From assembly GCF_004348115.1 (NCBI RefSeq), contig NZ_QPFB01000001.1, positions 2,280,773 through 2,344,772 on the forward strand: a stretch of DNA of 64,000 nt, written 5' to 3'. A program made the translations under genes and the position numbers. This DNA comes from Stenotrophomonas sp. ATCM1_4 (GTDB lineage Bacteria; Pseudomonadota; Gammaproteobacteria; Xanthomonadales; Xanthomonadaceae). Under the pieces are notes generated by a model that worked only from the letters and a program-made list of their open reading frames with translations, did not search any database and had not been told where the DNA came from. Positions 8,970-18,561 of this stretch are shown here, piece by piece; position 1 is the stretch's first letter, and each line of letters opens with the position of its first letter.

Positions 8970-8998
8970 ATTTAATTCAACGATTAATTAAATTTCAA
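8970..8998 (-). promoter_or_regulatory. tetR promoter with overlapping palindromic operator
   Basis: The inverted repeat ATTTAATT-N8-AATTAAAT covers 8970-8993. On the minus strand it coincides with a promoter-like pair TTGAAA (8993-8998)-N17-TTAAAT (8970-8975). The region is strikingly AT-rich against its surroundings. A repressor bound here would cover the whole promoter, as expected for TetR autoregulation. The predicted start site falls at or next to the tetR ATG. Confidence 0.6.
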
Positions 8999-9117
8999 GT
9001 CGCCCGCTCTCCCGGCACCCTGGCGATTGCCGGCCCGCCCGGACCGCGGCTCAGGACCGCCCGCCGCGTCCCCTGCGGCGGCCTTGATGTCCCCGCCATC
9101 GCCACCATCTATCGCCC

Positions 9118-10101
9118 ATGACTGCCATCACCCATCGCGACTTCACCCTGGACCCCATCGACAACGAACGACTGGCCAACCTGTCCGGTCCGTTCGACGA
9201 GCACCTGCGCCAGATCGAGCTCAAGCTCGGCGTGCAGATCGCCAACCGCGGCCATGTGTTCCGCGTCAGCGGCCCCGGCAAGACCGCCGCCGAGGCCGAG
9301 AAGCTGATCAACGCCCTCTACGCCGAGGCTGCGGACACCGTGTTCGACAGCCACGCCATCCACCTGCGGCTGAACCAGGCCAACGTCGAACAGGTGGTCG
9401 ATCAGGCCTACGAAGCCCAGGAAGTGGCGATCAAGGTCAAGCGCGGCACCGTGCGCGGCCGCGGCGCCAACCAGGCCAAGTACCTGCACCAGATCACCAC
9501 CCACGACATCAACTTCGGCATCGGCCCGGCCGGTACCGGCAAGACCTTCCTGGCCGTGGCGATGGCGGTGGAAGCCTTGAACGAATCGCGCGTGCAGCGC
9601 CTGATCCTGGTGCGCCCGGCGGTGGAGGCCGGCGAGAAGCTGGGCTTCCTGCCCGGCGACCTGACCCAGAAGGTCGATCCCTACCTGCGCCCGCTCTATG
9701 ACGCCCTGTACGAAATGCTCGGCGTGGAGAAGGTGGCCAAGCTGCTGGAGAAGAACGTCATCGAGATCGCGCCGCTGGCGTACATGCGCGGGCGCACGCT
9801 CAACGATGCCTTCGTGATCCTGGACGAGGCGCAGAACACCACCATCGAGCAGATGAAGATGTTCCTGACCCGCCTGGGCTTCGGCTCGACCGCGGTGGTC
9901 ACCGGCGACCTGACCCAGACCGACCTGCCCAAGCACATGAAGTCCGGCCTGCGCGATGCGATCGAGGTGCTGCGCGACGTGGATGGCGTCAGCTTCACCT
10001 TCTTCGAGGCCCGCGACGTGGTCCGCCATCCGCTGGTGGCGCGCATCGTCAACGCCTACGACCGGCGCGACCTGCAGCAGGTCAAACCCGGCGCCGAGTA
10101 A
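9118..10101 (+). CDS. ybeZ: PhoH family ATP-binding protein (YbeZ)
   Basis: Cytoplasmic NTPase of the PhoH/YbeZ family, thought to act with YbeY in RNA metabolism. The 327 residues have an N-terminal KH-like part (about 1-75), then Walker A GPAGTGKT (136-143) and Walker B VILDEAQN (233-240). Gene order phoH-(hypothetical)-ybeY-(membrane protein, secreted protein)-corC is a loosened version of the common ybeZ-ybeY-ybeX operon. Confidence 0.94.
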   Translation: MTAITHRDFTLDPIDNERLANLSGPFDEHLRQIELKLGVQIANRGHVFRVSGPGKTAAEAEKLINALYAEAADTVFDSHAIHLRLNQANVEQVVDQAYEAQEVAIKVKRGTVRGRGANQAKYLHQITTHDINFGIGPAGTGKTFLAVAMAVEALNESRVQRLILVRPAVEAGEKLGFLPGDLTQKVDPYLRPLYDALYEMLGVEKVAKLLEKNVIEIAPLAYMRGRTLNDAFVILDEAQNTTIEQMKMFLTRLGFGSTAVVTGDLTQTDLPKHMKSGLRDAIEVLRDVDGVSFTFFEARDVVRHPLVARIVNAYDRRDLQQVKPGAE

Positions 10102-10140
10102 GCCTTACACTCCGGGCATCACCTGCTCAAAGGAAGTGTG

Positions 10141-11025
10141 ATGCCCAACGTGTATCGCCTCTTGTCCGCCTGCACGCTGCTGGTCGTGATCTGCGTGCCT
10201 GGCACGGCCATCGGCGAGAAGAAGGATGCCCCGGCAGAGGCCCGCCCCTACGTTGAAACCAGCTACCTGATCGCCCCCAGACAGGTTGGCGACTTCGAAT
10301 TGCAGGGCAGCAGCTTCGACCCCGGCCAGAAGTTCGATGGCGCCGGTTTCCGTTACGCCTTGAAGGACCACCAGGAAACCCGGGTGGACATCTACGTCTA
10401 CCCGGCCGGGCGCATGAGCCCGGCCGAGGCGATCGACAGCGGCATCAGGGACTTCCGCGCCAGCATGAAGTACGCCGCCGAGCACGGCACCTATTCGCGG
10501 CTGCAGGAACTGCGCGACGATCCCTTCCCGCTGGACGCTGCTGGTACCCGCGGCAGCGAGACCCCGGCCAACGATCTCGATGCGCAGGTGATCCAGGCCA
10601 TCGCCCAGGCCGAGCAGGTCACCGGCCGCAGGTTGCAGATGCAGCTGAACCTGATGCCCCGCGACTGGCCGATGTATTCCAATGGCTACCTGTTCTACAA
10701 GCAGCTGTACTACTTCAAGCTGCGTGCCTCCGCCGCGCAGGAGCGCATCCGCCAGGAACAGTTCGATGCCCTGACGGACCAGGCCGCGCGCACCCTGATC
10801 CCGGCGTTGCAGGTGGCCAACGTCGGCGGCTGCAAGGACGCCACGATCTACCTGGATTCCGACGCCAGCCCGGAGCAGGGCGCACTGGCGCTGGCTACCC
10901 AGGTCAGCCTGCACAAGGGCTACAACTGCCATGGCTCGGCCGAGGAAGCCGGCATACCGGCGCGCCGCGCGGACAGTGCGGTCGTGGAGATTCCGTTCAC
11001 CGCCGCGGAATGGAAGTCGCGATGA
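10141..11025 (+). CDS. Secreted protein of unknown function between phoH and ybeY
   Basis: I do not recognise a family. The 294-residue product begins with a signal peptide (about 1-24, ending AIG) and is otherwise soluble, with two conserved-looking Cys near the C-terminus (GGCKDA and YNCHG) that could form a disulfide in the periplasm. The ATG at 10141 has AGGAAG 4 bases upstream; a GTG codon directly before it is in frame. It is transcribed with phoH (39-base gap), so it may be co-expressed with RNA-metabolism genes although its product leaves the cytoplasm. Confidence 0.8.
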   Translation: MPNVYRLLSACTLLVVICVPGTAIGEKKDAPAEARPYVETSYLIAPRQVGDFELQGSSFDPGQKFDGAGFRYALKDHQETRVDIYVYPAGRMSPAEAIDSGIRDFRASMKYAAEHGTYSRLQELRDDPFPLDAAGTRGSETPANDLDAQVIQAIAQAEQVTGRRLQMQLNLMPRDWPMYSNGYLFYKQLYYFKLRASAAQERIRQEQFDALTDQAARTLIPALQVANVGGCKDATIYLDSDASPEQGALALATQVSLHKGYNCHGSAEEAGIPARRADSAVVEIPFTAAEWKSR

Positions 11026-11082
11026 AACCTCCAGCGCGCGATACTGTGCCCCTCTGTACTGCCTGAATTGCCGGAACCTGCC

Positions 11083-11568
11083 ATGACCAAGGGCCCTACC
11101 CGCCTTGATGTAGCCATCAGCTACGCCCTCCCCCGCGCCGGACTGCCAGCCGCGGTCAGCTTTCGCAAATGGGTGGCGGCCGCATTGAAGGGGCGCATCC
11201 GCGAAGCCGACCTGGCCATCCGCGTGGTCGATGCCAAGGAAGGCAAGTCGTTGAACCGCCACTACCGCGGCAAGGACTACGCCACCAACGTGCTGAGCTT
11301 CCCCGCCGAGGTGCCCGAAGGGCTGCCCAAGGGCGTGAAGTTCCCGCTGCTGGGTGACCTGGTGATCTGCGCGCCGGTGGTGGCACGCGAGGCCAAGGAA
11401 CAGGGCAAGGCGCTCAATGCCCACTACGCCCACCTCACCGTGCACGGCGTGCTGCACCTGCTCGGCTGGGACCACGAGGACGACAAGGAAGCCGAGGCCA
11501 TGGAACAGCTCGAGCGCGAGATCCTGGCCGAACTGGGCATCGAAGACCCCTACGCCGGCGAGCGCTGA
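11083..11568 (+). CDS. ybeY: Endoribonuclease YbeY (16S rRNA 3'-end maturation)
   Basis: Zinc-dependent endoribonuclease needed for 16S rRNA processing and ribosome quality control. The 161-residue protein has the UPF0054 metal-binding motif with His121, His125 and His131 ([11 protein letters not shown]). An upstream in-frame TTG at 11068 would add five residues, but the ATG at 11083 fits the family N-terminus. It lies 57 bases after the secreted hypothetical gene. Confidence 0.95.
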   Translation: MTKGPTRLDVAISYALPRAGLPAAVSFRKWVAAALKGRIREADLAIRVVDAKEGKSLNRHYRGKDYATNVLSFPAEVPEGLPKGVKFPLLGDLVICAPVVAREAKEQGKALNAHYAHLTVHGVLHLLGWDHEDDKEAEAMEQLEREILAELGIEDPYAGER

Positions 11569-11600
11569 GGCAACAGATGCGCTCCGGTTAGAGCAGCCCT

Positions 11601-11667
11601 GCGCGAAGCCGAAGTATTCGGCGCTCGCGCAAGCGTAGCGGTCTCACGGCCGAGGCCGCTCCTACCC
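11601..11667 (-). repeat. REP-like palindrome pair
   Basis: Two adjacent hairpins follow ybeY. The first (11601-11630) has GCCGAA-GTA-TTCGGC inside an outer GCGCGA/TCGCGC stem. The second (11633-11667) reads on the minus strand GTAGGAGCGGCC...GGCCG, the head common in REP elements of Pseudomonas and Xanthomonadaceae. The rest of the 11569-11740 gap holds the leader of the next gene, with AGGAAAGG before its ATG. Confidence 0.6.
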
Positions 11668-11740
11668 GGGGGGCAGATCAGCGACCCGAGCCGGGCAGGA
11701 AACTTGTTACATTTGGGCTTCCCTTCAGGAAAGGCCCATC

Positions 11741-12433
11741 ATGGACGCTCGTGGTCTCCCCTTCCGTACCTTCACGATTCTCGTGATCGGCCTGCTGGTG
11801 GTTTATGTCGTCGCCACCAGCACCTCCCACGCTTCCCTGATCCTCTTCAACGTCGCCGTGATCGGGCTGGCCATCCTGCTGTCGAGCATTGTGCTGATAC
11901 CGGCAGTACGCCAAGCAGTGAAAGCACGGCTCGACACACCGGCCGGCCGAATCATCAGCGCGTCGGCCACCGTAATGTTCCTGCTCGCTGTCGCGACCTA
12001 CGCGATGCTTTGGTGGTGGTGGGAGTACTTCCCCGGGGGCGCACCGCTGCACCACCCTGTGCTCACTCGCAACTGGATGCTCCTCTTCGAGGGCACACGC
12101 CTGATGCTGCTGCTCACCGCGCCAATCGCCTGGCGCTGGCTGGCTACCCGCATGATGTCCCGCCCGCCCTCCTCACTGGCCTTCTTCCGCACTCGCCCTG
12201 GCCCGATGCTACTGCTGATTGTGTTGTGCATCATCTTCGTCCTGCTTGCACCGCAATTGCGCGAGGCGATGCAACCATGGGCGGACATCCCATGGCTGAG
12301 GTGGCTGCCGATCGCGCTCATCATCGTGAGCTGTGCGCTCTGGTCCGTGCTCATCCTGGCCACCCTTTCGGGCGTGGCCCAGCTGCTGCTGCGCTGCTTC
12401 GGGCGCCGCGACAACCTCCCAGCCGTGCACTGA
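11741..12433 (+). CDS. Multi-pass membrane protein of unknown function
   Basis: The 230 residues form about six hydrophobic helices (near 10-28, 33-53, 72-94, 108-132, 152-170 and 182-215) with a run of four Trp in the third. I recognise no family. A clear ribosome-binding site (AGGAAAGG) lies upstream of the ATG. Its codon choice looks less GC-biased at third positions than its neighbours, and it sits between a REP pair and the next gene, within the otherwise conserved ybeY-corC interval. Acquisition or rapid evolution is possible but unproven. Confidence 0.7.
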   Translation: MDARGLPFRTFTILVIGLLVVYVVATSTSHASLILFNVAVIGLAILLSSIVLIPAVRQAVKARLDTPAGRIISASATVMFLLAVATYAMLWWWWEYFPGGAPLHHPVLTRNWMLLFEGTRLMLLLTAPIAWRWLATRMMSRPPSSLAFFRTRPGPMLLLIVLCIIFVLLAPQLREAMQPWADIPWLRWLPIALIIVSCALWSVLILATLSGVAQLLLRCFGRRDNLPAVH

Positions 12434-12483
12434 GCGCGGACGCCACCGCTATCATGGGGCGTCCTCGCTTTCCCGGAACACCC

Positions 12484-13092
12484 GTGCGCCTGACTCCGTT
12501 GCTGCCCCTGCTGCTCGCCTTCGCTGGCACCGCCCGGGCCCAAGGGCCGATCGACCTGGCCGCGCTGATCGAGTGCCGGCAGAGCGTCAGCGAGTTCGCC
12601 GCTCTGGCACCGATCGTCAACGACCCGCTCAAGGCCGTGGCACTGGGCTGGCGACCGCTGCCACAGGGCAACCTGTTCATGGCCGAGTACATGCTGAACA
12701 CGCCGATCCGCGTGTTTGGCCACCAGGTCGACCATGTCGCCATGGCCGGCGGCACCGTGCTGGCCATCCTCGACCTGCCCGAACCCCGCGACCTGGCCAG
12801 GACGCTGGACCTGGAAACCGGCTATGACGCCCCGGACAAGTTCATGGCCGGCCGCGAACTGGTCAGCCGCGACGTCATCGATGCCCGCTCCGGCGAGGCG
12901 CTGATCGAGTCGGTGGTGCTGGGCGTGTCCAACGTCAAGTCGCATCCGGGCAAGACCCTGGTCAGCTGCACCTACAGCCTGGACCACCCGGCCGAAGGCG
13001 AGGCCCCGGGCGCGCCGGCACCGGCCGACCCGGCGCCGTCCAAGCCCGCCGAACCCGACGTCCAGGCACCGGGCCAGCCCCCGGCCGGCTGA
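12484..13092 (+). CDS. Secreted protein of unknown function with Pro/Ala-rich tail
   Basis: Product of 202 residues from a GTG start; an in-frame ATG at 12454 is possible, but GGAA upstream and a clean signal peptide (RLTPLLPLLLAFAGTARA) favour GTG at 12484. The body (about 22-170) has Cys near the start (ECRQS) and end (VSCTYS) that may pair. The last about 35 residues are a low-complexity Pro/Ala/Glu tail. No family recognised. It precedes corC by about 70 bases. Confidence 0.75.
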   Translation: MRLTPLLPLLLAFAGTARAQGPIDLAALIECRQSVSEFAALAPIVNDPLKAVALGWRPLPQGNLFMAEYMLNTPIRVFGHQVDHVAMAGGTVLAILDLPEPRDLARTLDLETGYDAPDKFMAGRELVSRDVIDARSGEALIESVVLGVSNVKSHPGKTLVSCTYSLDHPAEGEAPGAPAPADPAPSKPAEPDVQAPGQPPAG

Positions 13093-13165
13093 GCCGGGAG
13101 CGGTAAACATCCTCTGCTAGACTTGCCGGCACCGCCCGGCGAGCCGGGTGCCGTCAAACCAAGAG

Positions 13166-14040
<875 letters not shown>

Positions 14041-14044
<4 letters not shown>

Positions 14045-15270
14045 TCACCTTCCGGTTGCCGCGGCGGTTGTCGGCTGCATTCGCGTTGCTGTTCCTGCTG
14101 CTGTTCGCCGGCGCTGCCGGCGCACAGGCCAGCCCCCCCGCAGCGGAGCCGCCGGTGCCCCGCATCGGCGTGGTGACCATGCAACCGGGCGAGATCTTCT
14201 TCGAGCGCTTCGGCCACGATGCACTGGTGGTGGCCGACCCGGTCACCGGCCAGGCCACCTCGTACAACTTCGGCTACTTCGACCCGGGCGAGGCGGACTT
14301 CGTCGGTAACTTCGTGCGCGGTCACATGATGTATTACCTGGTGGCCCTGCCGCTGGAAGAAGACCTGTCGCAGTACCAGCAGGTCGGTCGCGGCGCCAGC
14401 ATCCAGTGGCTGGACCTGCCAGCGGACCAGGCCCGCGCGCTGGCGGCCGGCCTGGTCGAGCGCGCCAGGCCCGAGAACGCGCGCTACCGCTACGACTACT
14501 ACACCGCCAACTGCGCCACGATGGTCCGCGACACCCTGGACCAGGCCATGAACGGCGGCCTGAAATCACAGCTGGCCGGGCGTTCGCGCGGCAACACCTA
14601 CCGCAGCGAGTCGGTGCGGCTGGCCTCGCCGGCGCCGTGGATGTGGCTGGGCTTCGACCTGGGTCTGGGCCCGAGCGCGGACGTGCCGCTGTCGCGCTGG
14701 GAGGAAGCGTTCGTGCCGATGCGCCTGGCCGACAGCCTGCGCGAGGCCCGCAACAGCGAAGGTCGCCCGCTGGTGCTGGAGGAACACGCGCTGTTCCCGC
14801 AGCGCCTGGCCGCCGAACCCAAGGAGCAGGTCCGCCGCTGGTGGCCGTGGCTGCTGGCCGGGCTGGCAGTGGCGGCACTGCTCCTGGCCGCGCGTCGCCG
14901 CCCGCGCCTGGTGGCCGGCTTCGCGCTGCCGTTCTGGCTGTTCTGCGTCGTCGCCGGCGGCCTGCTGACCTACCTGTGGGGCTTCAGCGAGCACCATGCC
15001 GCGTGGGCCAACCGCAACCTGTTCCTGCTCAACCCGCTGGCGCTGGCGCTGCTTCCCGGCGCCTGGATGCTGCTGCGCGGGCGTCGCCCGGGGCGCGGGT
15101 TCACCCTGCTGCTGTGGCTGGTGGCCGGCATCGCCGCGCTCGCCCTGCCGGTGCACTGGCTGTCGCTGCAGGCGCAGTACAACGTGCAGTGGATCGTATT
15201 GCTGCTGCCGGTGCACCTGGCGTTGGCATGGGTGCTGCGTCCACAACGCTTGGCGGCCCCGGCGCGCTGA
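14041..15270 (+). CDS. DUF4105 membrane protein
   Basis: Predicted membrane-anchored DUF4105 protein of 409 residues. A signal-anchor (about 8-28) is followed by an extracytoplasmic DUF4105 domain (about 35-230) with FERFGHDAL and YYTANCATM, and about five C-terminal helices (270-400). The His and Cys in these motifs resemble an NlpC/P60-like His/Cys pair, which is my inference. The TTG start overlaps the corC stop, implying translational coupling. In many relatives lnt follows corC; here DUF4105 takes that place. Confidence 0.85.
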
Positions 15271-15276
15271 GGCACG

Positions 15277-16296
15277 ATGGCCGGCATGGAACCGGTCATC
15301 ACATCTCCGGCACCGGCCAATCCGGCCTGTGTCATCAACTGCACCTGGTATGGCGAAGATGGCGCGTTGCGCGCCATCGACCTGGACAGCATCAGCGACG
15401 TCCTTCAGGAAGACAGCAAGGGCTTCGTCTGGGTGGGCCTGTACGAGCCCAGCGATGCCGTGCTGGACAAGGTGCAGGAGGAATTCAACCTGCACCCGCT
15501 GGCCATCGAGGACACGCGCAAGGCGCACCAGCGGCCCAAGATCGAAACCTATGGCAACTCGCTGTTCGTGGTGGTCCACACCGCGCAGGTGGTGGACGAG
15601 CGCATCCGCTACGGTGAGACCCATGCCTTCCTCGGGCCGCGCTTCCTGCTGACCGTGCGCCATGGCGCCTCGCTGTCGTATGCACCGGTGCGGGCGCGGC
15701 TGGAGCGCGAACGCGGGCTGCTGTCGATGGGCCCGTCCTTCTGCCTGTACGCGGTGCTGGATGCGGTGGTGGACAACTACCTGCCGATCACCGACAGCTT
15801 CCGCGACACCCTGGACACGCTGGAGAAGGACATCTTCGCCGAGACCTACAAGCGGCGCACGGTGATCCGCCTGTACGAGCTCAAGCGCGAACTCAACAAA
15901 ATGCGGCTGGCGGTAGCACCGCTGCAGGACGCGCTGGCGCAGCTCCAGCGCAACCAGGCGCAACTGATCAACGAGGAAGTGCGGCTGTACCTGCGCGATG
16001 TGCAGGACCATGCCGCACGCGTCAACGACGCCATCGATACCCTGCGCGAGATGCTGGGCACGGCGTTGAGCGTGAACCTGTCGCTGGTCACGCTGGCACA
16101 GGGCGAGACCGTCAAGCAGCTGGGTGCCTGGGCGGCCCTGCTGGCCGCACCCACGCTGGTCACCAGCTGGTACGGCATGAACTTCACCCACATGCCCGAG
16201 CTCGCCGGCCGCTTCGCCTATCCGCTGCTGATGATCGGCGTGGGCGCGGTGTGCGTGGTGCTGTATCGCCTGTTCAAGCGCTCCGGCTGGCTTTGA
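15277..16296 (+). CDS. corA: CorA-family divalent metal (Mg2+) transporter
   Basis: Pentameric inner-membrane Mg/Co/Ni channel. The 339 residues show the large N-terminal cytoplasmic domain, a long stalk helix (about 195-280) and two C-terminal helices, with the family signature YGMNF (299-303; GMN 300-302) at the pore mouth. It starts 7 bases after the DUF4105 stop, so it is probably in the same transcript as corC. No magnesium riboswitch is possible in so short a gap. Confidence 0.93.
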   Translation: MAGMEPVITSPAPANPACVINCTWYGEDGALRAIDLDSISDVLQEDSKGFVWVGLYEPSDAVLDKVQEEFNLHPLAIEDTRKAHQRPKIETYGNSLFVVVHTAQVVDERIRYGETHAFLGPRFLLTVRHGASLSYAPVRARLERERGLLSMGPSFCLYAVLDAVVDNYLPITDSFRDTLDTLEKDIFAETYKRRTVIRLYELKRELNKMRLAVAPLQDALAQLQRNQAQLINEEVRLYLRDVQDHAARVNDAIDTLREMLGTALSVNLSLVTLAQGETVKQLGAWAALLAAPTLVTSWYGMNFTHMPELAGRFAYPLLMIGVGAVCVVLYRLFKRSGWL

Positions 16297-16343
16297 CGCC
16301 GCCGGTCGCGCGCTTCCTGCATCCGGACTTCGAGGGGAACTCA

Positions 16344-17636
16344 ATGGCAAACCCATCCGCCTTCAACGGCACGCGCCGTCATTTCCTGCGCAACTCACTG
16401 GCCGTCGGCGCGGCGGCGTTGCCGCTGTCGCAGATGGCGCAGGCCGCGCCTGCGGCCGGTGACGGCGACCTGCCGGCGTCCATCCGCGCCCTGAAGCCGG
16501 TCGCCGCGCAGGTGGTGCCGATCGGCAATGACGAGCGCATGGCGCGCGTGACGCGCGCCCAGCAACTGATGGGACAGCACGGCATCGACGTGCTGTTCAT
16601 CGGTGCCGGCAGCTCGCTGACCTACTTCACCGGCATGCACTGGTGGAACAGCGAACGGCTGACCGGCGTGCTGCTGCCGCGCTCGGGCGAGCTGGTCTAC
16701 GTCACACCCGAGTTCGAGCGCGGCCGCACGCTGGAGCAGATCAAGCTCGGCAACGACGTGCGCGGCTGGCAGGAAGACGAAGACCCGTATGCGCTGGTCG
16801 CCAGGGTGGTCCGCGACATGGGCCACGCCACCGGCGTCATCGGCATGGAGGAGACGGTGCCGTTCTTCCGCGCCAAGGGCATCATGGACGCGCTGCCGCA
16901 GGCGCGGGTGGTCGACGCCTGGCCGGTCAGCGCCGGCTGCCGCCGGGTCAAGAGCCCGGCCGAACTGGCACTGATGAAGCTGGCCAACGCCAACACGCTG
17001 GCCGTGTACGAGGCGGTGTGGAAGGCCCTGCAGCCCGGCATGACCGAGCAGGACATCGGCGGCCTGGTGGCGATGGCCTATGCCCGCACCGGGTTGAGGG
17101 GCGATGCCGACGTGAACATCGGCAAGTACACCGCCTCGCCGCACGGCTCGGACAAGCCGCAGCACCTGGTCGAAGGCACGCCCATCATCTTCGACGGCGG
17201 CTGCCGTGCCGATGGCTACACCAGCGATATGACCCGCACCGTGGTGCTGGGCCAGCCCAGCGACGAGATCCGCCGCATCTTCGACATCGTGCTGCAGGCG
17301 CAGACCGCCGCGCTGAAGGTCGCGCGCCCGGGGGTGACCATGTCGGCGGTGGACGGCGCCGCGCGCAAGGTGATCAGCGATGCCGGCTATGGGCCGGACT
17401 TCCGCTATTTCAGCCATCGCCTTGGCCATGGCATCGGCCTGGACATGCATGAGTGGGATTACCTGGTACGCGGCAACCAGCACGTGCTGGAGCCGGGCAT
17501 GACTTTCAGCGACGAACCCGGCATCTACCTCCCCGACCAGTTCGGTGTGCGCCTGGAGGACATCCTGTACGTCACCGAGGACGGTGCCGCCCTGATGACG
17601 CCGCAGAGCCCGTCGATCGATCAACCGTTCGGCTGA
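16344..17636 (+). CDS. Secreted M24 (Xaa-Pro) peptidase family protein with Tat signal
   Basis: Metallopeptidase of the Xaa-Pro dipeptidase/creatinase fold. The 430 residues begin with a Tat signal (RRHFLR at 11-16, then a hydrophobic stretch ending AQA), an N-terminal creatinase-like domain and a C-terminal pita-bread domain. The metal ligands are visible as Asp in DGGCRADGYTSDMTR, His in GHGIGLDMHE, and Glu in SDEPGIY and RLEDIL. GAGGGG precedes the ATG. Export suggests degradation of external or periplasmic proline peptides. Confidence 0.9.
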   Translation: MANPSAFNGTRRHFLRNSLAVGAAALPLSQMAQAAPAAGDGDLPASIRALKPVAAQVVPIGNDERMARVTRAQQLMGQHGIDVLFIGAGSSLTYFTGMHWWNSERLTGVLLPRSGELVYVTPEFERGRTLEQIKLGNDVRGWQEDEDPYALVARVVRDMGHATGVIGMEETVPFFRAKGIMDALPQARVVDAWPVSAGCRRVKSPAELALMKLANANTLAVYEAVWKALQPGMTEQDIGGLVAMAYARTGLRGDADVNIGKYTASPHGSDKPQHLVEGTPIIFDGGCRADGYTSDMTRTVVLGQPSDEIRRIFDIVLQAQTAALKVARPGVTMSAVDGAARKVISDAGYGPDFRYFSHRLGHGIGLDMHEWDYLVRGNQHVLEPGMTFSDEPGIYLPDQFGVRLEDILYVTEDGAALMTPQSPSIDQPFG

Positions 17637-17680
17637 GCGCGCGGAGCCCAGCTCCGCCGGGGACGCACCGACAAACCTGC

Positions 17681-17697
17681 GCCGGGCGTGGCCCGGC
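17681..17697. repeat. REP-like palindrome between convergent genes
   Basis: A perfect 7-bp stem GCCGGGC-GTG-GCCCGGC in the 79-base gap between the M24 peptidase gene and potI. The preceding GGAGCCCAGCTCC is a second small palindrome. The form matches Xanthomonadaceae REP units and may also act as a bidirectional terminator. Confidence 0.5.
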
Positions 17698-17715
17698 GTT
17701 GCCGCTGCCTGGCGA

Positions 17716-18561
17716 TCAACCGTTTTCCTGCAGCGCCAGCTGCCGGTCGCGCTGGCGCCGCTTCTCGGCGCGGGCGGAGATCCACCAGCCGATGAAGGCC
17801 ACCGTCGACACCGCCAGCACCATCACCGTGGCCAGCGCGTTGATCTTCGGGCTCACGCCCATGCGCACCGAGGAGAACACTTTCATTGGCAAGGTGGTCG
17901 AACTCGGGCCGGCCATGAAGCTGGCGATCACCACGTCATCCAGCGACAGCGTGAAGGCCAGCAGCCAGCCGGACAGCAAGGCCGGGGCGATGATCGGCAA
18001 GGTGATCAGGAAGAACACCTTCACTCGGTTCGCGCCCAGGTCCATCGCCGCTTCTTCCAGCGAGCGGTCCATCTCCTGCAGGCGCGAGGAGACCACCACC
18101 GTCACGAACGACAGGGTGAAGGTGACATGCGCGATCCAGATCGCCACCTGGCCCTTCGACGGCAGGCCGAACAGCCCGCCCATCGACACCAGCATCAGCA
18201 GGATCGACAGGCCGATGATCACCTCCGGCATCACCAGCGGCGCGGTGACCAGCGCCCCGAACACCGTCTTGGTCGGGAAGCGCTTGAAGCGGGTCATCGC
18301 CATCGCCGCCATCGTGCCGACCACCATGGACGCGGTGGCGGTCCAGAAGGCGATCTTCAGGCTCAACCACGCCGCGTCGAGCAGCTGCCGGTCGTTGAAC
18401 AGCTGGCTGTAGGCGCTGAAGGAGAAACTCACCCACACCGTCGCCAGGCGCGAGGAATTGAACGAGTAGATGATCACCAGCAGGATCGGCAGGTACAGGA
18501 AGCCAAAGCCGAACAGCAGCGCCAGCCAGCCCCACCAGGAATTGCGCCGCGCCATGCTCAT
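17716..18561 (-). CDS. potI: Putrescine/spermidine ABC transporter permease
   Basis: Second inner-membrane permease of a polyamine importer. The 281 residues have about six transmembrane helices and the BPD_transp_1 EAA loop near EEAAMDLGANR. Its start overlaps the potH stop by 4 bases (ATGA). It is last in potG-potH-potI on the minus strand, facing the M24 peptidase gene. Confidence 0.93.
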   Translation of the reverse strand: MSMARRNSWWGWLALLFGFGFLYLPILLVIIYSFNSSRLATVWVSFSFSAYSQLFNDRQLLDAAWLSLKIAFWTATASMVVGTMAAMAMTRFKRFPTKTVFGALVTAPLVMPEVIIGLSILLMLVSMGGLFGLPSKGQVAIWIAHVTFTLSFVTVVVSSRLQEMDRSLEEAAMDLGANRVKVFFLITLPIIAPALLSGWLLAFTLSLDDVVIASFMAGPSSTTLPMKVFSSVRMGVSPKINALATVMVLAVSTVAFIGWWISARAEKRRQRDRQLALQENG

